From: JAIBJN01 sp963838795 | GTDB lineage: Bacteria > Actinomycetota > Thermoleophilia > Gaiellales > Gaiellaceae | NCBI GenBank assembly: GCA_963838795.1 | Contig: CAWISL010000018.1 | Location: 1 to 64,000, forward strand | Reading direction: 5' to 3' | Length of the DNA stretch: 64,000 nt | In this document: one piece after another, positions 39,167 through 48,379 of the stretch | How the letters are laid out: every line of letters begins with the position of its first letter | Numbering within the stretch: the stretch's first letter is position 1 | Position numbers and translations under genes: made by a program | Notes under the pieces: model-generated | Told to the model about the DNA's origin: nothing | Seen by the model: only the letters and a program-made list of their open reading frames with translations | Databases searched by the model: none

Positions 39167-42079
39167 GTGTCTCGAACATCCCGCCTCGTCTTCACAGCGC
39201 TCGCCGTCGCGCTCGTCCTCGTCGCGCCCGCGGCGACGGCGCCCGTTGCGCCGGCCCTCACCTCCCCGGACGACGACGCGACAAGAAGCGCCCTTCCCGC
39301 GTTCAAGTGGGATGCGGTCGCCGACGCTGCCAACTACCAGTTCGAGCTCGCAGCCGATCCGGCATTCAACTCTCCGATCCTCAACCTGACGACGAGGAAC
39401 ACCCGGGCGAGCGCCAAGGACCTCGTGGCCAACGGAACCTACTACTGGCGGGTGCGCGGCGTGACGAGCGCCGGCGTGCTGGGAGCCTGGTCGGAGGTGC
39501 GGTCATTCGACCTCGCGTGGACGGCACAGCCAACACTGCTCGCTCCGACGAACGGGGCGACGATCACCTATCCGAACGAGGCGCTCGAGCTCAACTGGAG
39601 CGTCGTCCCCGGAGCGGCCAAGTATCTCGTCAAGGTCGCCACCGACCCCGCGCTGGGCTCGCTGGTCTGGGGCGAGCCGTTCGAGACGGCCGCGACCTCT
39701 TTCACGCTCAACGACCCGCTCGCGCCCGGAACGTACTACTGGAACATCACCCCGCTCGACGCGGAGGATCATCAGGGTGGCGCATCGACGGTCGCATCCT
39801 TCACCTGGTCCTGGCCCTCCGAGACCACCCCGGACGTGACCGATCGCGTCGCCGCGCCGGAGGTCTTCGACCCCCGCTTCTCGTGGGATCTCGTCGATGG
39901 CGCGGCAGGCTACGAGGTCGAGGTCAACTTCTCCTCCGACTGGGCTGAGAGCTCGAAGGTCTGCTGCGATGCGATCAAGGGCCGTATCTCGACGCTCGGA
40001 ACCTCGCTCTCGCCCGCTGAGATCCTCGCCAACAACACGTACTACTGGCGGGTGCGGGCGATCGACTCGAGCAACAACGCCGGCGTCTGGAACGACGGTC
40101 CGACCTTCACGAAGACCTTCGACAACGTCCCGCCTGTCACCGCCCCGAGCATCAAGAACCTCCGCATCCGCGACAACCTTGGCGACCCGGCGATCGACGC
40201 CGACACGGGCACCGCCGTCGTCGACACCGCAGTGCCGATCGTCACCTGGGACCCCGTTCCGGGAGCTTCGAGCTATCAGGTCAACGTCACGGCGTACGAC
40301 AGCGGCGCGTGTGACTGGACGCAGTCCATCTGGCAGAACACCCCGACGACTCTGACCGCCTGGACGCCGCTCGGCTCGAACGGGCCGGCGGGGGATCCCT
40401 ACCCGTCGATCACGATCGCGAACGACCTCACCAAGGCCCTCCTGACCGGCCAGTCCTATTGCGTGCGCGTGCGCGCAGTCGATCGCTCGTCCCCGTCGTC
40501 GGGCGCGACGTTCGTCTTCGGCGACTGGAGCTACCTCCCCGCGATCAACCAGCCGGGCTTCCTCTGGACCGGGCCGCCGGCCTCGACGTCGTGCAGCCCC
40601 TGCCAGATGCCAGGCTCCGCGTACAACGCACCGCTCACCGGCTCGTCGGTCGGGCAGATGCCCCTCTTCACCTGGGACGAGGTGCCCGGGGCCGAGAGCT
40701 ACTACGTGCTCGTCTCGCGCGACGCGAACTTCACGACGATCGTGGACTACGCATACACCGGCATCCCCGCCTACGCGCCCAGGCGCGGCCCGTCGCAATC
40801 GATCGGCTACGCGGACGAGACGACCCTCTACTACTGGGCGGTCCTGCCCGCCAACAACGCCGACGGCAGCGGAGTCTCGACGGACCCGCTCTCGAGCAAT
40901 CCGCAGAGCTTCACCAAGCAGTCGACCCCGCCCACGCTCGGGAGCCCGATCGACGACGAGGCGGTGAACACTCCGGCCACCGAGTTCCAGTGGTCACCGG
41001 TCTTCGGCGCGCGTCGGTACCGCCTCCAGGTGTCTCAGAACCCGACTTTCTCCAACCCGATCGACGACATCGTCACGGACTCGACTGCGTACACGAGCAA
41101 CACGACCTACCCGTCGGACACGACGTTGTACTGGCGTGTGCGGGCCGACGCCGAAAACAGCACGACCACCATGGTCGGCCTGACGTGGTCGCAGATCGAC
41201 ACATTTACGAAGCAGCTCCCGAAGCCGATCCTCGACCCGGGCAATCCCACGAGCGGATCGCTTCTGCCGACGATCCGCTGGAGCACCGTGCCGGGCGCGG
41301 TCTCCTACGACGTCCACCTGGTCGAGCCCGACGGCGACCCGTCGACGTTCACGAACATCCCGGCGCCCGCGGGGACGTTCACGAAGCTGACCGGCGTCGG
41401 CGTCGCCACCTGGGAGGTGCGGGCGAACTTCCCCACCGACTCGAGCGCGGTCGTCCACGGCCCCTACTCGCTGACCGGGACATTCACGCACACGATCCCC
41501 GAGCCCGCCAACGCAGGCGAGGAAACGGGCGATCGACGGCTCCTCTTCAGCTGGGATCCGCGCCCGCGCGCCGACCACTACCGCGTCCAGATCTCGACCC
41601 GGGCCGACTTCCTGACCACGGTAGAGAACATCGACACGCAGACCACCTTCTACGCCTCGCCGCTCAGCGCGACGTTCACGCCGGGCGGCACGTTCTACTG
41701 GCGCGTCGCCGTTGTCGACACCGACTCGAACACCGGCGACTTTACGGGCGCCCGCTCGTTCACGCTCCCGCCGATCACCACGTCGGGCGGCGGCACGCCC
41801 ACGCTGGAGGAGTTCAAGGTCCTCTCGACCGGCTACCCGGTCAAGGGCAAGAGGAAGACGATCACGCTCACCGTGCGCAACGGCAGCTTCCAGCCGGTTG
41901 GGGCCGCGAGCGTGCGCGTTTCGGGTGCCGGCGTGACGGCGGTGACGAAGCAAACGAACGCCTCGGGCGGCGTCACCTTCCGCGTTCGCGCGAAGCGTTA
42001 TCCCGGCACCGTGACCTTCAAGGTCACCAAGTCCGGCTTCGAGGCCGAGCTTCACAAGAAGACCGTCCGCCCGGTCTAG
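39167..42079 (+). CDS. Large secreted protein of fibronectin-III-like repeats
   Basis: The protein is 970 residues from the GTG at 39167 (an in-frame ATG at 39116 lacks a signal-like start). A signal peptide (LVFTALAVALVLVAPAA) is followed by seven or more beta-sandwich repeats of about 100-130 residues, each with a W-x-x-V-PGA-x-x-Y strand and a TYYWRVRA-type strand. The last about 100 residues are an Ig-like domain (VKGKRKTITLTVRNGSFQPV) with TFRVRAKRYPGTVTFKVTKS. There is no catalytic motif and no LPXTG sorting signal. It probably is a cell-surface or released adhesin/scaffold. Confidence 0.82.
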   Translation: MSRTSRLVFTALAVALVLVAPAATAPVAPALTSPDDDATRSALPAFKWDAVADAANYQFELAADPAFNSPILNLTTRNTRASAKDLVANGTYYWRVRGVTSAGVLGAWSEVRSFDLAWTAQPTLLAPTNGATITYPNEALELNWSVVPGAAKYLVKVATDPALGSLVWGEPFETAATSFTLNDPLAPGTYYWNITPLDAEDHQGGASTVASFTWSWPSETTPDVTDRVAAPEVFDPRFSWDLVDGAAGYEVEVNFSSDWAESSKVCCDAIKGRISTLGTSLSPAEILANNTYYWRVRAIDSSNNAGVWNDGPTFTKTFDNVPPVTAPSIKNLRIRDNLGDPAIDADTGTAVVDTAVPIVTWDPVPGASSYQVNVTAYDSGACDWTQSIWQNTPTTLTAWTPLGSNGPAGDPYPSITIANDLTKALLTGQSYCVRVRAVDRSSPSSGATFVFGDWSYLPAINQPGFLWTGPPASTSCSPCQMPGSAYNAPLTGSSVGQMPLFTWDEVPGAESYYVLVSRDANFTTIVDYAYTGIPAYAPRRGPSQSIGYADETTLYYWAVLPANNADGSGVSTDPLSSNPQSFTKQSTPPTLGSPIDDEAVNTPATEFQWSPVFGARRYRLQVSQNPTFSNPIDDIVTDSTAYTSNTTYPSDTTLYWRVRADAENSTTTMVGLTWSQIDTFTKQLPKPILDPGNPTSGSLLPTIRWSTVPGAVSYDVHLVEPDGDPSTFTNIPAPAGTFTKLTGVGVATWEVRANFPTDSSAVVHGPYSLTGTFTHTIPEPANAGEETGDRRLLFSWDPRPRADHYRVQISTRADFLTTVENIDTQTTFYASPLSATFTPGGTFYWRVAVVDTDSNTGDFTGARSFTLPPITTSGGGTPTLEEFKVLSTGYPVKGKRKTITLTVRNGSFQPVGAASVRVSGAGVTAVTKQTNASGGVTFRVRAKRYPGTVTFKVTKSGFEAELHKKTVRPV

Positions 42080-42099
42080 GCAGCCGACGGCCGCTCGAG

Positions 42100-42495
42100 C
42101 TACGCGGGCCTGCGGGCGATGACCGCAACCTCGATGCGCGCCCCGGAAGGGAGCGCGGCGATCTCCACGGTCGCCCGGGCGGGATACGGCTCGCTCAGGT
42201 GGCGCGCGTAGACCTCGTTCATCGCCTGGAAGTCGTGGAGCTCGATGAGGAAGATCGAGGTCATGACGACGTCGTCGAGGCTGCAGCCGGCCTCGGTGAG
42301 GATGGCCGAGAGGTTCTTCATCACCTGCTCGGTCTGCTCGACGATGCCGCCGTCGACCACGTTGCCCTGCTCCGGGTCGATACCGAGCTGGCCGGAGACG
42401 AACACGAGCTCTCCGGCGACGATCCCCTGCGAGTAGGGCGCCCCCTGGAACGGCGCCGGGGCGCTTTCGGTCCTCACTGCACGCTTGTCGCTCAC
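42100..42495 (-). CDS. ridA: RidA-family enamine/imine deaminase
   Basis: RidA hydrolyses reactive enamine/imine intermediates such as 2-aminoacrylate. The 131 residues carry APAPFQGAPYSQGIVAGELV, FVSGQLGIDP, QVMKNLSAILTEAGCSLDDV, and the C-terminal YPARATVEIAALPSGARIEV with the catalytic Arg. The GTG start overlaps the murA stop as GTGA, so it is co-translated with murA. Confidence 0.95.
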   Translation of the reverse strand: MSDKRAVRTESAPAPFQGAPYSQGIVAGELVFVSGQLGIDPEQGNVVDGGIVEQTEQVMKNLSAILTEAGCSLDDVVMTSIFLIELHDFQAMNEVYARHLSEPYPARATVEIAALPSGARIEVAVIARRPA

Positions 42496-43805
42496 GCTGT
42501 GTCCACCCTTTCGATGCTCGCGCCGAGCGCACGCAGGCGCTCGTCGATGCGTTCGTAACCGCGGTCGATCTGCCCGATGTTCCCGATCGTGGAGCGACCC
42601 TCCGCGCAGAGGCCCGCGATCAGCATCGCCATGCCCGCGCGGATGTCCGGGCTCTCCATCCGCTCGCCGTACAGTCGCGTCGGCCCGTTCACGACCGCGC
42701 GGTGGGGATCGCAGAGGATGATCCTCGCGCCCATCGTCACCAGCTTGTCCACGAAGAAGAGCCGGTTCTCGAACATCTTCTCGAAGATGAGCACGGTGCC
42801 CCGGGCCTGCGTCGCCACCGCGAGCGCGATCGAGGTCAGGTCGGCAGGGAAGGCGGGCCACGGGCCGTCCTCGATCTTCGGGATCTGCGAACCGAGGTCG
42901 TCCTGGATGACGAGCTCCTGGCCTCCGGGCACCCTCACCGTGCCGTTCTCCGCGTGCCACGTCATCCCGAGGCGCTCGAACCCGTGCCAGACCCCGACCA
43001 TGTGCTCGGGGACGACGTCCTCGATCACGATCTCCCCTTCCGTCACGGCGCCGAGGCCGACCAAGCTCGCCACCTCGATGTGATCGGGGCAGATGCTCCA
43101 GTCGCCCCCGCTCAGGCGGTCGACGCCGCGGACGAGGAGCACGTTGGAGCCGATCCCGTCGATGCGGGCGCCGAGCGAGGCGAGGAAACGGCAGAGATCC
43201 TGGACATGGGGCTCGCAGGCGGCGTTCACGATCGTGGTCTCCCCGGCGGCCAGCGAGGCCGCCATGACCGCGTTCTCGGTGCCGGTCACCGACGCCTCGT
43301 CGAGAAAGACCTGCGTCCCTGTGAGCCCCTTCGCCTTCATGTGCAGGCGCCGCTCGGCGACGATCTCCGCCCCGAGACGCGCGAGCGCGTGGATGTGGGT
43401 GTCGAGCCGCCGCCGCCCGATCACATCTCCCCCGGGCGGAGGCACGATGGCCTCGCCCCAGCGGGCGACGAGCGGCCCGGCCAGGAGAATCGACGCGCGG
43501 ATCCGCGTGCAAAGCTCCGCGTCGAGCTCGGTTTTCTTGACGTCCTCGGCGCGGATCCGGACGACCCCGTCGCCGAGCTGCTCGACCTCGACTCCGAGAT
43601 CGGCGACGAGCTCGAGCATCGTCTCGACGTCCCGAATCGCAGGCACGTTCCTGAGGGTGACGGGCTCGTCCGTCAGGAGGGACGCCGCGATGATGGGCAG
43701 GGCGGCGTTCTTGTTCCCCGTCGCGCGGATCGACCCGCGGAGCGGGCGGCCGCCTTCGATGACGAAGGATTCCATCAGGGTGTCGGCGACAACGGTCTCA
43801 GGCAC
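42492..43805 (-). CDS. murA: UDP-GlcNAc 1-carboxyvinyltransferase, Asp-type active site
   Basis: MurA is the first committed step of peptidoglycan synthesis. The 437 residues contain GNKNAALPIIAASLLTDEPV, LAGPLVARWGEAIVPPPGGD with IGRRRLDTHIHALARLGAEI. The position of the fosfomycin-reactive Cys115 of E. coli is Asp (about residue 127), as in Mycobacterium and Chlamydia MurA. This predicts intrinsic fosfomycin resistance. Further MurA blocks are GTENAVMAASLAAGETTIVN and MGARIILCDPHRAVVNGPT. The start is GTG 43805, or possibly ATG 43775. Confidence 0.95.
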   Translation of the reverse strand: MPETVVADTLMESFVIEGGRPLRGSIRATGNKNAALPIIAASLLTDEPVTLRNVPAIRDVETMLELVADLGVEVEQLGDGVVRIRAEDVKKTELDAELCTRIRASILLAGPLVARWGEAIVPPPGGDVIGRRRLDTHIHALARLGAEIVAERRLHMKAKGLTGTQVFLDEASVTGTENAVMAASLAAGETTIVNAACEPHVQDLCRFLASLGARIDGIGSNVLLVRGVDRLSGGDWSICPDHIEVASLVGLGAVTEGEIVIEDVVPEHMVGVWHGFERLGMTWHAENGTVRVPGGQELVIQDDLGSQIPKIEDGPWPAFPADLTSIALAVATQARGTVLIFEKMFENRLFFVDKLVTMGARIILCDPHRAVVNGPTRLYGERMESPDIRAGMAMLIAGLCAEGRSTIGNIGQIDRGYERIDERLRALGASIERVDTA

Positions 43806-43862
43806 AGGTCTCGTTCGGGCTCCCAGGCCGACGCGACCCGGGAGGCTATCCTAAACGCCCCG

Positions 43863-44429
43863 ATGGACGTGACCCGCGACCGCGCCTGGGAGACGCTGAC
43901 CCGCCACACGCAAAGCGAGGCGCTGCGTCGCCACGCGCTCGCCGTCGAGGCTTGCGTCGGCTTCTACGCCCGGGAAAACGGGGAGGACGAGCAGCTCTGG
44001 CGAGCGGCCGCGCTCCTGCACGACTTCGACTACGAGATTCACCCGACCCTCGACCGGCACCCACAGGACGGGGCGCCCATCCTGCGCGAGGAAGGGTGGC
44101 CTGAGGGGGTCGTCGAGGCCGTTCTCTCCCACGCCGAGCACCTGGAGATGCCGAGGGACACGCCGCTCAAGAAGACGCTGTTCGCCTGCGACGAGCTGGC
44201 CGGCTTCGTGCACGCCTGCGGGCTCGTGCGGCCCGACGGGATCGAGACGCTCGAGCCGAAGTCGGTGAGGAAGAAGCTGAAGCAGCCGTCCTTCGCGGCC
44301 GGCATCCACCGGGACGAGGTCTACGCGGGCGCGGAGCTGCTCGGCCTCGAGCTCGACGAGCACATCCGAAACGTGATCGCGGCGCTACGGCCGATCGCGC
44401 CCGAGCTCGGGCTTCGCACCGCGGCCTAG
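43863..44429 (+). CDS. HD-domain phosphohydrolase
   Basis: The 188 residues have the HD-superfamily metal site: RRHALAVEACVGFYAREN, ALLHDFDYEIHP (HD pair) and, later, HAEHLEMPRDTPLKKTLFAC with DELAGF. Such proteins hydrolyse phosphate esters, often nucleotides. No substrate can be assigned. TATCCT lies 10 nt before the ATG. Its stop shares CTAG with the convergent lipoprotein gene. Confidence 0.88.
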   Translation: MDVTRDRAWETLTRHTQSEALRRHALAVEACVGFYARENGEDEQLWRAAALLHDFDYEIHPTLDRHPQDGAPILREEGWPEGVVEAVLSHAEHLEMPRDTPLKKTLFACDELAGFVHACGLVRPDGIETLEPKSVRKKLKQPSFAAGIHRDEVYAGAELLGLELDEHIRNVIAALRPIAPELGLRTAA

Positions 44430-45670
44430 GCCGTCAGGCGGGCCTGGGCGCGCCGCGCCAGTGCCTTCAGATCGTCGGGCTGGAGGCCGGCGGGCCGGCA
44501 GATGCCGGTGACCGACTGCAGGTAGCGGCCCGAACGCACGAAGATCGAGACCAGCTCGAACTTCGCGCCGACGAGCTCGAACGTGGCGACCACTCCGGGC
44601 ATCGCACGCGTTCCGCTCGGAAGCGGGCGGACCCGTATGGCCGCCGGCGTCACTGCCGTCTCCTTCCCGAACGCCCGGGCGATCCCGTCGGCAAAGGTAC
44701 CGCGGCCGGCCGCCTGGCTCACGAGCTTGTGCGCGGCCGCGGCCTGACCGGGGTTGTCGTACGCTGCCGTTCGGGCCTGCAGCCGGATCAGGTGAGAGCT
44801 TCCGACGATGACGTCCTCGAACGTGCGCTGGTAGCCGACGTAGCTGCGCTCCGTCACCTCACCCTCGTCCGCGGCGGCTACGCCTGGAGCGACGTCCTCG
44901 GCCTGCAACGTCAGATCGGGGAGCTGCGCGCCGGCCGCGGCGGGCGCATCGCTCGTGTCCTCTTTGGGCGGCCCAGCCGCGATCTCGCCGGCGAGAACCG
45001 CCTGGATGCGGCCGTCGAGCTTGACCGCGAGGGCACGCGCTTCGCCCTGCGCATCCTCCTTGTCGGCCCGCATCACCATCGCGACGGCGACGATCCGTGC
45101 TCGGCGGAACGCGACCGCGGTCACGTGGACAGTCCGCTTCGGGCCGGAGGCGGTGGCGAGGAGGCCTTCGGCCTCGTCGCCGACCGCAGTGACCTGGAAG
45201 CTCGATACGCCGGCCAGCTTCGTGCCGTCGTCCTGCTTCCCTTGGAAGCGCTCGAAGTCGCCGAGCTGCTTATGCAGGTACTGGGCCGCGTAGACGGGAT
45301 CCTCCATCAGCTCGATCTCCGTCCCGACCGAGATGACTCCTTGCTTCCTCGCCGAGGCCGCCACACCCGGGTCGGTGTAGTACGCCTTGTGACCACCCAG
45401 TCTGCCCGCGCTTCGCAGCGACTTACCGGTGTCGCCGGGGTCGACGGTGCCGTCCGCGGCCTCCTCGTTTCCGACGGGCCCGGCAGTCTCGTTCAGCTCC
45501 ATGCCCTCGGCGATCGTTCCCAACTCGTCGAGCGGCAGCACCATCGCGGCGAGCTGCGCCTTCGTGATCGCCGGCTGCTCGGCAGGCTCGGCGGCCTTCT
45601 GCCCGCCGATGCTGCATCCAGCCAGCGCGAGCGCACCGGCGAGAACCAGGCCCCGCAAAGATTGCGGCAT
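44426..45670 (-). CDS. Lipoprotein with two similar halves, unknown function
   Basis: The 414 residues begin with a lipoprotein signal and lipobox LAGC (about 16-19). The mature protein seems to consist of two similar halves (about 40-230 and 245-410). Each begins with a LPLDEL- or LQAEDV-type segment and an acidic stretch, followed by repeated Ala-rich helices and strands (VTERSYVGYQRTFEDVIVGS, VVATFELVGAKFELVSIFVR). No enzyme motif is seen. It may be an extracytoplasmic binding or stress protein. Confidence 0.8.
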   Translation of the reverse strand: MPQSLRGLVLAGALALAGCSIGGQKAAEPAEQPAITKAQLAAMVLPLDELGTIAEGMELNETAGPVGNEEAADGTVDPGDTGKSLRSAGRLGGHKAYYTDPGVAASARKQGVISVGTEIELMEDPVYAAQYLHKQLGDFERFQGKQDDGTKLAGVSSFQVTAVGDEAEGLLATASGPKRTVHVTAVAFRRARIVAVAMVMRADKEDAQGEARALAVKLDGRIQAVLAGEIAAGPPKEDTSDAPAAAGAQLPDLTLQAEDVAPGVAAADEGEVTERSYVGYQRTFEDVIVGSSHLIRLQARTAAYDNPGQAAAAHKLVSQAAGRGTFADGIARAFGKETAVTPAAIRVRPLPSGTRAMPGVVATFELVGAKFELVSIFVRSGRYLQSVTGICRPAGLQPDDLKALARRAQARLTA

Positions 45671-45748
45671 TGAGTTCGCTTCGGCCGGCTCGGACGGGAG
45701 CTAAAGCCCCCGAACGAGCCTGTTTCTCTTCGGCTCCATGAGGTGCGC

Positions 45749-46450
45749 TCAGAGCGGCGACCCTTCCGGGAGCCGCGCGATCGCGATCGCCGCGATGACC
45801 AGGAGCGTGACGCCGACGACGACCAGGCCGTATCGCACCGCTCGCAGCGGAAAGTGGGAGCCGATGCCGACGAGGAAGAGCACGCTCGCGAGGATGACGG
45901 TCGTCCGAACGAAGTCGTCTGCGGTCTCCCCCGCTTTTCGGCCCTCCTCGTAGAGGACGTCCGCTTCCTGGTCGAGCTCTTGGGAGAGCGCCTCGCCTGC
46001 CGGGTCGTACTGGGGCATCTGCTGCGGTCCCGGCGGCGCGTTCGGGTTCGTGAAGGGATCCGTTGCCAGCCACGCCTCGAACGCGACCCGGTACTCGGGC
46101 CGAAAGCGCTTCTCGGCGACGCGCATGTCGTTCTCGTCGTCGGCGATGTAGGCCGCGAACCAGGCGTTGAACATCGTGGCATCGCCGACGCGCAACGTCA
46201 GGGCCTGCTGAAAGGCCCGGTTCGCCTCCGTCCGGGTGGCCGTCGCGCTCGCCAGCATGAGCGAGGACTCCGTGTTCCACTTGGCCGCCGAGTAGCCGGA
46301 CCAGGCGGCGGCGATGGTGACGACCGAGAGCAGGACGGCTTCCAAAATCGAGACCAGCCGGTCGGGCTGGCCGGGGCCGCCCGCTCGGCCGTGCTTCGCG
46401 TGCTCACCGATCTCCCTTCCTACCTCGCTGGCCGATAGGCCTTCCGGCAC
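45749..46450 (-). CDS. Conserved membrane protein with three predicted helices
   Basis: The 233 residues (GTG start) have a hydrophilic N-terminus, a first helix (ILEAVLLSVVTIAAAWSGYS) directly followed by AAKWNTESSLMLASATATRT, an extended hydrophilic middle with many Glu and Arg, and two C-terminal helices (FVRTTVILASVLFLVGIGSH, YGLVVVGVTLLVIAAIAIA). The WSGYSAAKWN-type segment recurs in uncharacterised bacterial membrane proteins. Function is unknown. Confidence 0.78.
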   Translation of the reverse strand: MPEGLSASEVGREIGEHAKHGRAGGPGQPDRLVSILEAVLLSVVTIAAAWSGYSAAKWNTESSLMLASATATRTEANRAFQQALTLRVGDATMFNAWFAAYIADDENDMRVAEKRFRPEYRVAFEAWLATDPFTNPNAPPGPQQMPQYDPAGEALSQELDQEADVLYEEGRKAGETADDFVRTTVILASVLFLVGIGSHFPLRAVRYGLVVVGVTLLVIAAIAIARLPEGSPL

Positions 46451-46552
46451 CGAGCCTCCTCTCCGACGGGACCGTCACCGTCGCCACCGCCGCGACCGGC
46501 CAGGGGGACTATGCCCCAGCCCCGGTGACGCCGCGCGAGCGCGTCCGCCAGC

Positions 46553-47608
46553 TCATCCGCGAAGCCCTCGGACAAGTCGTTCGAGGTCCTCCTCGCTCGT
46601 CCAATAGCCGCACGAGGCGCGAACGAGGCCGGTGCCTGGAAGGTCGCGCACGACGACGCCCCGCTCGGCCAGGCGGTCGACCAGGGCCTCGGGTTCGTCG
46701 GCCCGCCAGGAGACGAGCGTCGCTTGGCCGGGCTCCGTGACCACGTCGGCGCCGTGCTCGAGGAGGAGCGCACGGCAGCGCTCCGCCGCCTCGCGGGCGT
46801 GGTCGAAGCGCTCCTCCCCCGCTTCCGCCGCGAACGCCAGCGACGCGAGCAGCCCGGCGACGGACGCGGGGGGCGTCCACGACCCCTCGAAGCGAACGGC
46901 CCCGTCCCGGAGCTCGTAGTCCGGGAGCTTCCAGGAGAAGTAGGAAGGGAAGGCCACGCGGCAGTCCTCGAGCCGACCCTCGGCGACGTAGAGCGCTCCG
47001 GTCGCCGCGGGGCCGAGGAGCCACTTCTGGGCCGAGACCGTGTAGTAGTCCGCGCCGAGCTCCTCGACGGCGACCCGGATCGCGCCGGCGCCCTGTGCTC
47101 CGTCGACGAGCACGGGGATTCCGTGCCCGGCCAGCTCGCGGACCGGCATGACGGCACCGTCGAGCCACGAGACGTGGGAGATGCCGATGAGGCGGGTCCG
47201 AGGCGTGATCTCAGCCTGGATCGCGGGCAGCAGCTCGGCCGCGGGCAGCCCGCGGATCGCCGCGATCCGTAGCGTCGCGCGGGAGGCGACGAGCCCGCCG
47301 AAGAGGCCGGGGTGCTCCGAGTCGGTCGTCACGACCTCGTCGCCCGGCCCGACGCCGAGCCCGCGAAGGACGATGTTGCACCCCTCCGTCGTCGAGCTCG
47401 TGAGGGCGACCTGCTCCGGCTGCGACCTCAGCAGGCTCGCGAGCTCGGCGCGCAGCGCCTCGCGCTCCTCCAGGACGCGCTGGAAGTACGCTCGGCTCGA
47501 ACGGCCCGCCTCCAGCTCACTGCGCTCGACCGTCTGCATCGCCTCCACGGTCGCGCGAGGGAGCGGGCCGAAGGTGCCCGTGTTCAGGTAGGCGTAGCGG
47601 TCCAGCAC
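46553..47608 (-). CDS. Class V aminotransferase-like PLP enzyme
   Basis: The 351 residues follow the cysteine desulfurase/isopenicillin-N-epimerase-like fold: YAYLNTGTFGPLPRATVEAM, LTSSTTEGCNIVLRGLGVGP, ISHVSWLDGAVMPVRELAGH, VLVDGAQGAGAIRV (PLP-binding Asp) and the Schiff-base lysine in SAQKWLLGP. No Cys loop typical of desulfurases is visible. It is probably an aminotransferase or lyase with an unknown substrate. It starts at GTG, 20 nt after the EEP nuclease stop. Confidence 0.9.
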   Translation of the reverse strand: MLDRYAYLNTGTFGPLPRATVEAMQTVERSELEAGRSSRAYFQRVLEEREALRAELASLLRSQPEQVALTSSTTEGCNIVLRGLGVGPGDEVVTTDSEHPGLFGGLVASRATLRIAAIRGLPAAELLPAIQAEITPRTRLIGISHVSWLDGAVMPVRELAGHGIPVLVDGAQGAGAIRVAVEELGADYYTVSAQKWLLGPAATGALYVAEGRLEDCRVAFPSYFSWKLPDYELRDGAVRFEGSWTPPASVAGLLASLAFAAEAGEERFDHAREAAERCRALLLEHGADVVTEPGQATLVSWRADEPEALVDRLAERGVVVRDLPGTGLVRASCGYWTSEEDLERLVRGLRG

Positions 47609-47628
47609 CGGCAGGCCGCGGCGGACGG

Positions 47629-48357
47629 CTACGAGGTCGACGTGATCACCGCCTCGACCGGAGCATGGTCGGAGAGCACCACGCCGTTGACGCGCCGCCG
47701 CTCCTCGGTCCAGGCCTCAGGGCCGCGCTCGAGCTCGGCGCCGCGGACGAGGATCTGGTCGATCCCGTCGATCGGGTCCGTGAAGCCGGGGACCGGGTGG
47801 AGACGCACGTTGAAGTCCCCGCAGAGGACGCAGCGCTCGACCCCCGCCAGGAAGGCGGCGGCCCGCTCGATCTCCTCGTCGACGAGCCGCCGATCCGGGT
47901 TGTTCGAAGCGTGCAGGTTCGCGAGGACGATCCTCTCACCGGCGACGTCGACCTCGAGGGAATGGCACACGCGACGCTGGCCGCCCCGGAAGAGCCACTC
48001 CGTGTGCGAGACGTCAGGGTTGAGGACTGCGCGACGGTGGCGGCCGACGTCGAAGTGCGGGTTGACGAGGAGCGCGTTCGCCTGGCCGGTCAGGCTGGAG
48101 CGGAAGCGCACCGGATCCGCGGCGGTCACGCGGCGCGCGAGCGGGCCCAGCAGCGTCGGCATCGTCATGGCCCACGAGGCGCTCATCCCGCTCCAGTCGT
48201 CCAGGCGCCTGACCGCCCAGAGCGGCACCTCCTGCAGCGCGACGACATCCGGCGCGTCCGCGGTGACCAGGCGCACCATCTCCTCCAGGCGGAGCCTCGA
48301 CGACTGCGGATGCGTCCTCCCGTGGTAGACGTTCCAGCTGCGAACCAGGAGGCGCAT
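47629..48357 (-). CDS. Endonuclease/exonuclease/phosphatase-family protein
   Basis: The 242 residues carry the EEP active-site blocks: RSWNVYHGR, VVALQEVPLWAV, VLANLHASNNPD, CVLCGDFNVRL and GVVLSDHAPVEAVI. The family includes AP endonucleases, sphingomyelinases and inositol phosphatases. No signal peptide is seen, so it is probably cytosolic. TAGACG/TAGACT motifs lie just upstream of the ATG. It diverges from the next gene across 22 bp. Confidence 0.9.
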   Translation of the reverse strand: MRLLVRSWNVYHGRTHPQSSRLRLEEMVRLVTADAPDVVALQEVPLWAVRRLDDWSGMSASWAMTMPTLLGPLARRVTAADPVRFRSSLTGQANALLVNPHFDVGRHRRAVLNPDVSHTEWLFRGGQRRVCHSLEVDVAGERIVLANLHASNNPDRRLVDEEIERAAAFLAGVERCVLCGDFNVRLHPVPGFTDPIDGIDQILVRGAELERGPEAWTEERRRVNGVVLSDHAPVEAVITSTS

Positions 48358-48379
48358 CGGGCCGTCTAGTCTACGAGGC

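Noticed and set aside
40459..42558. Second long plus-strand frame within the fibronectin-like gene and beyond
   Set aside because: It overlaps the recognised frame, has Arg/His/Pro-rich shadow composition and continues antisense into ridA.
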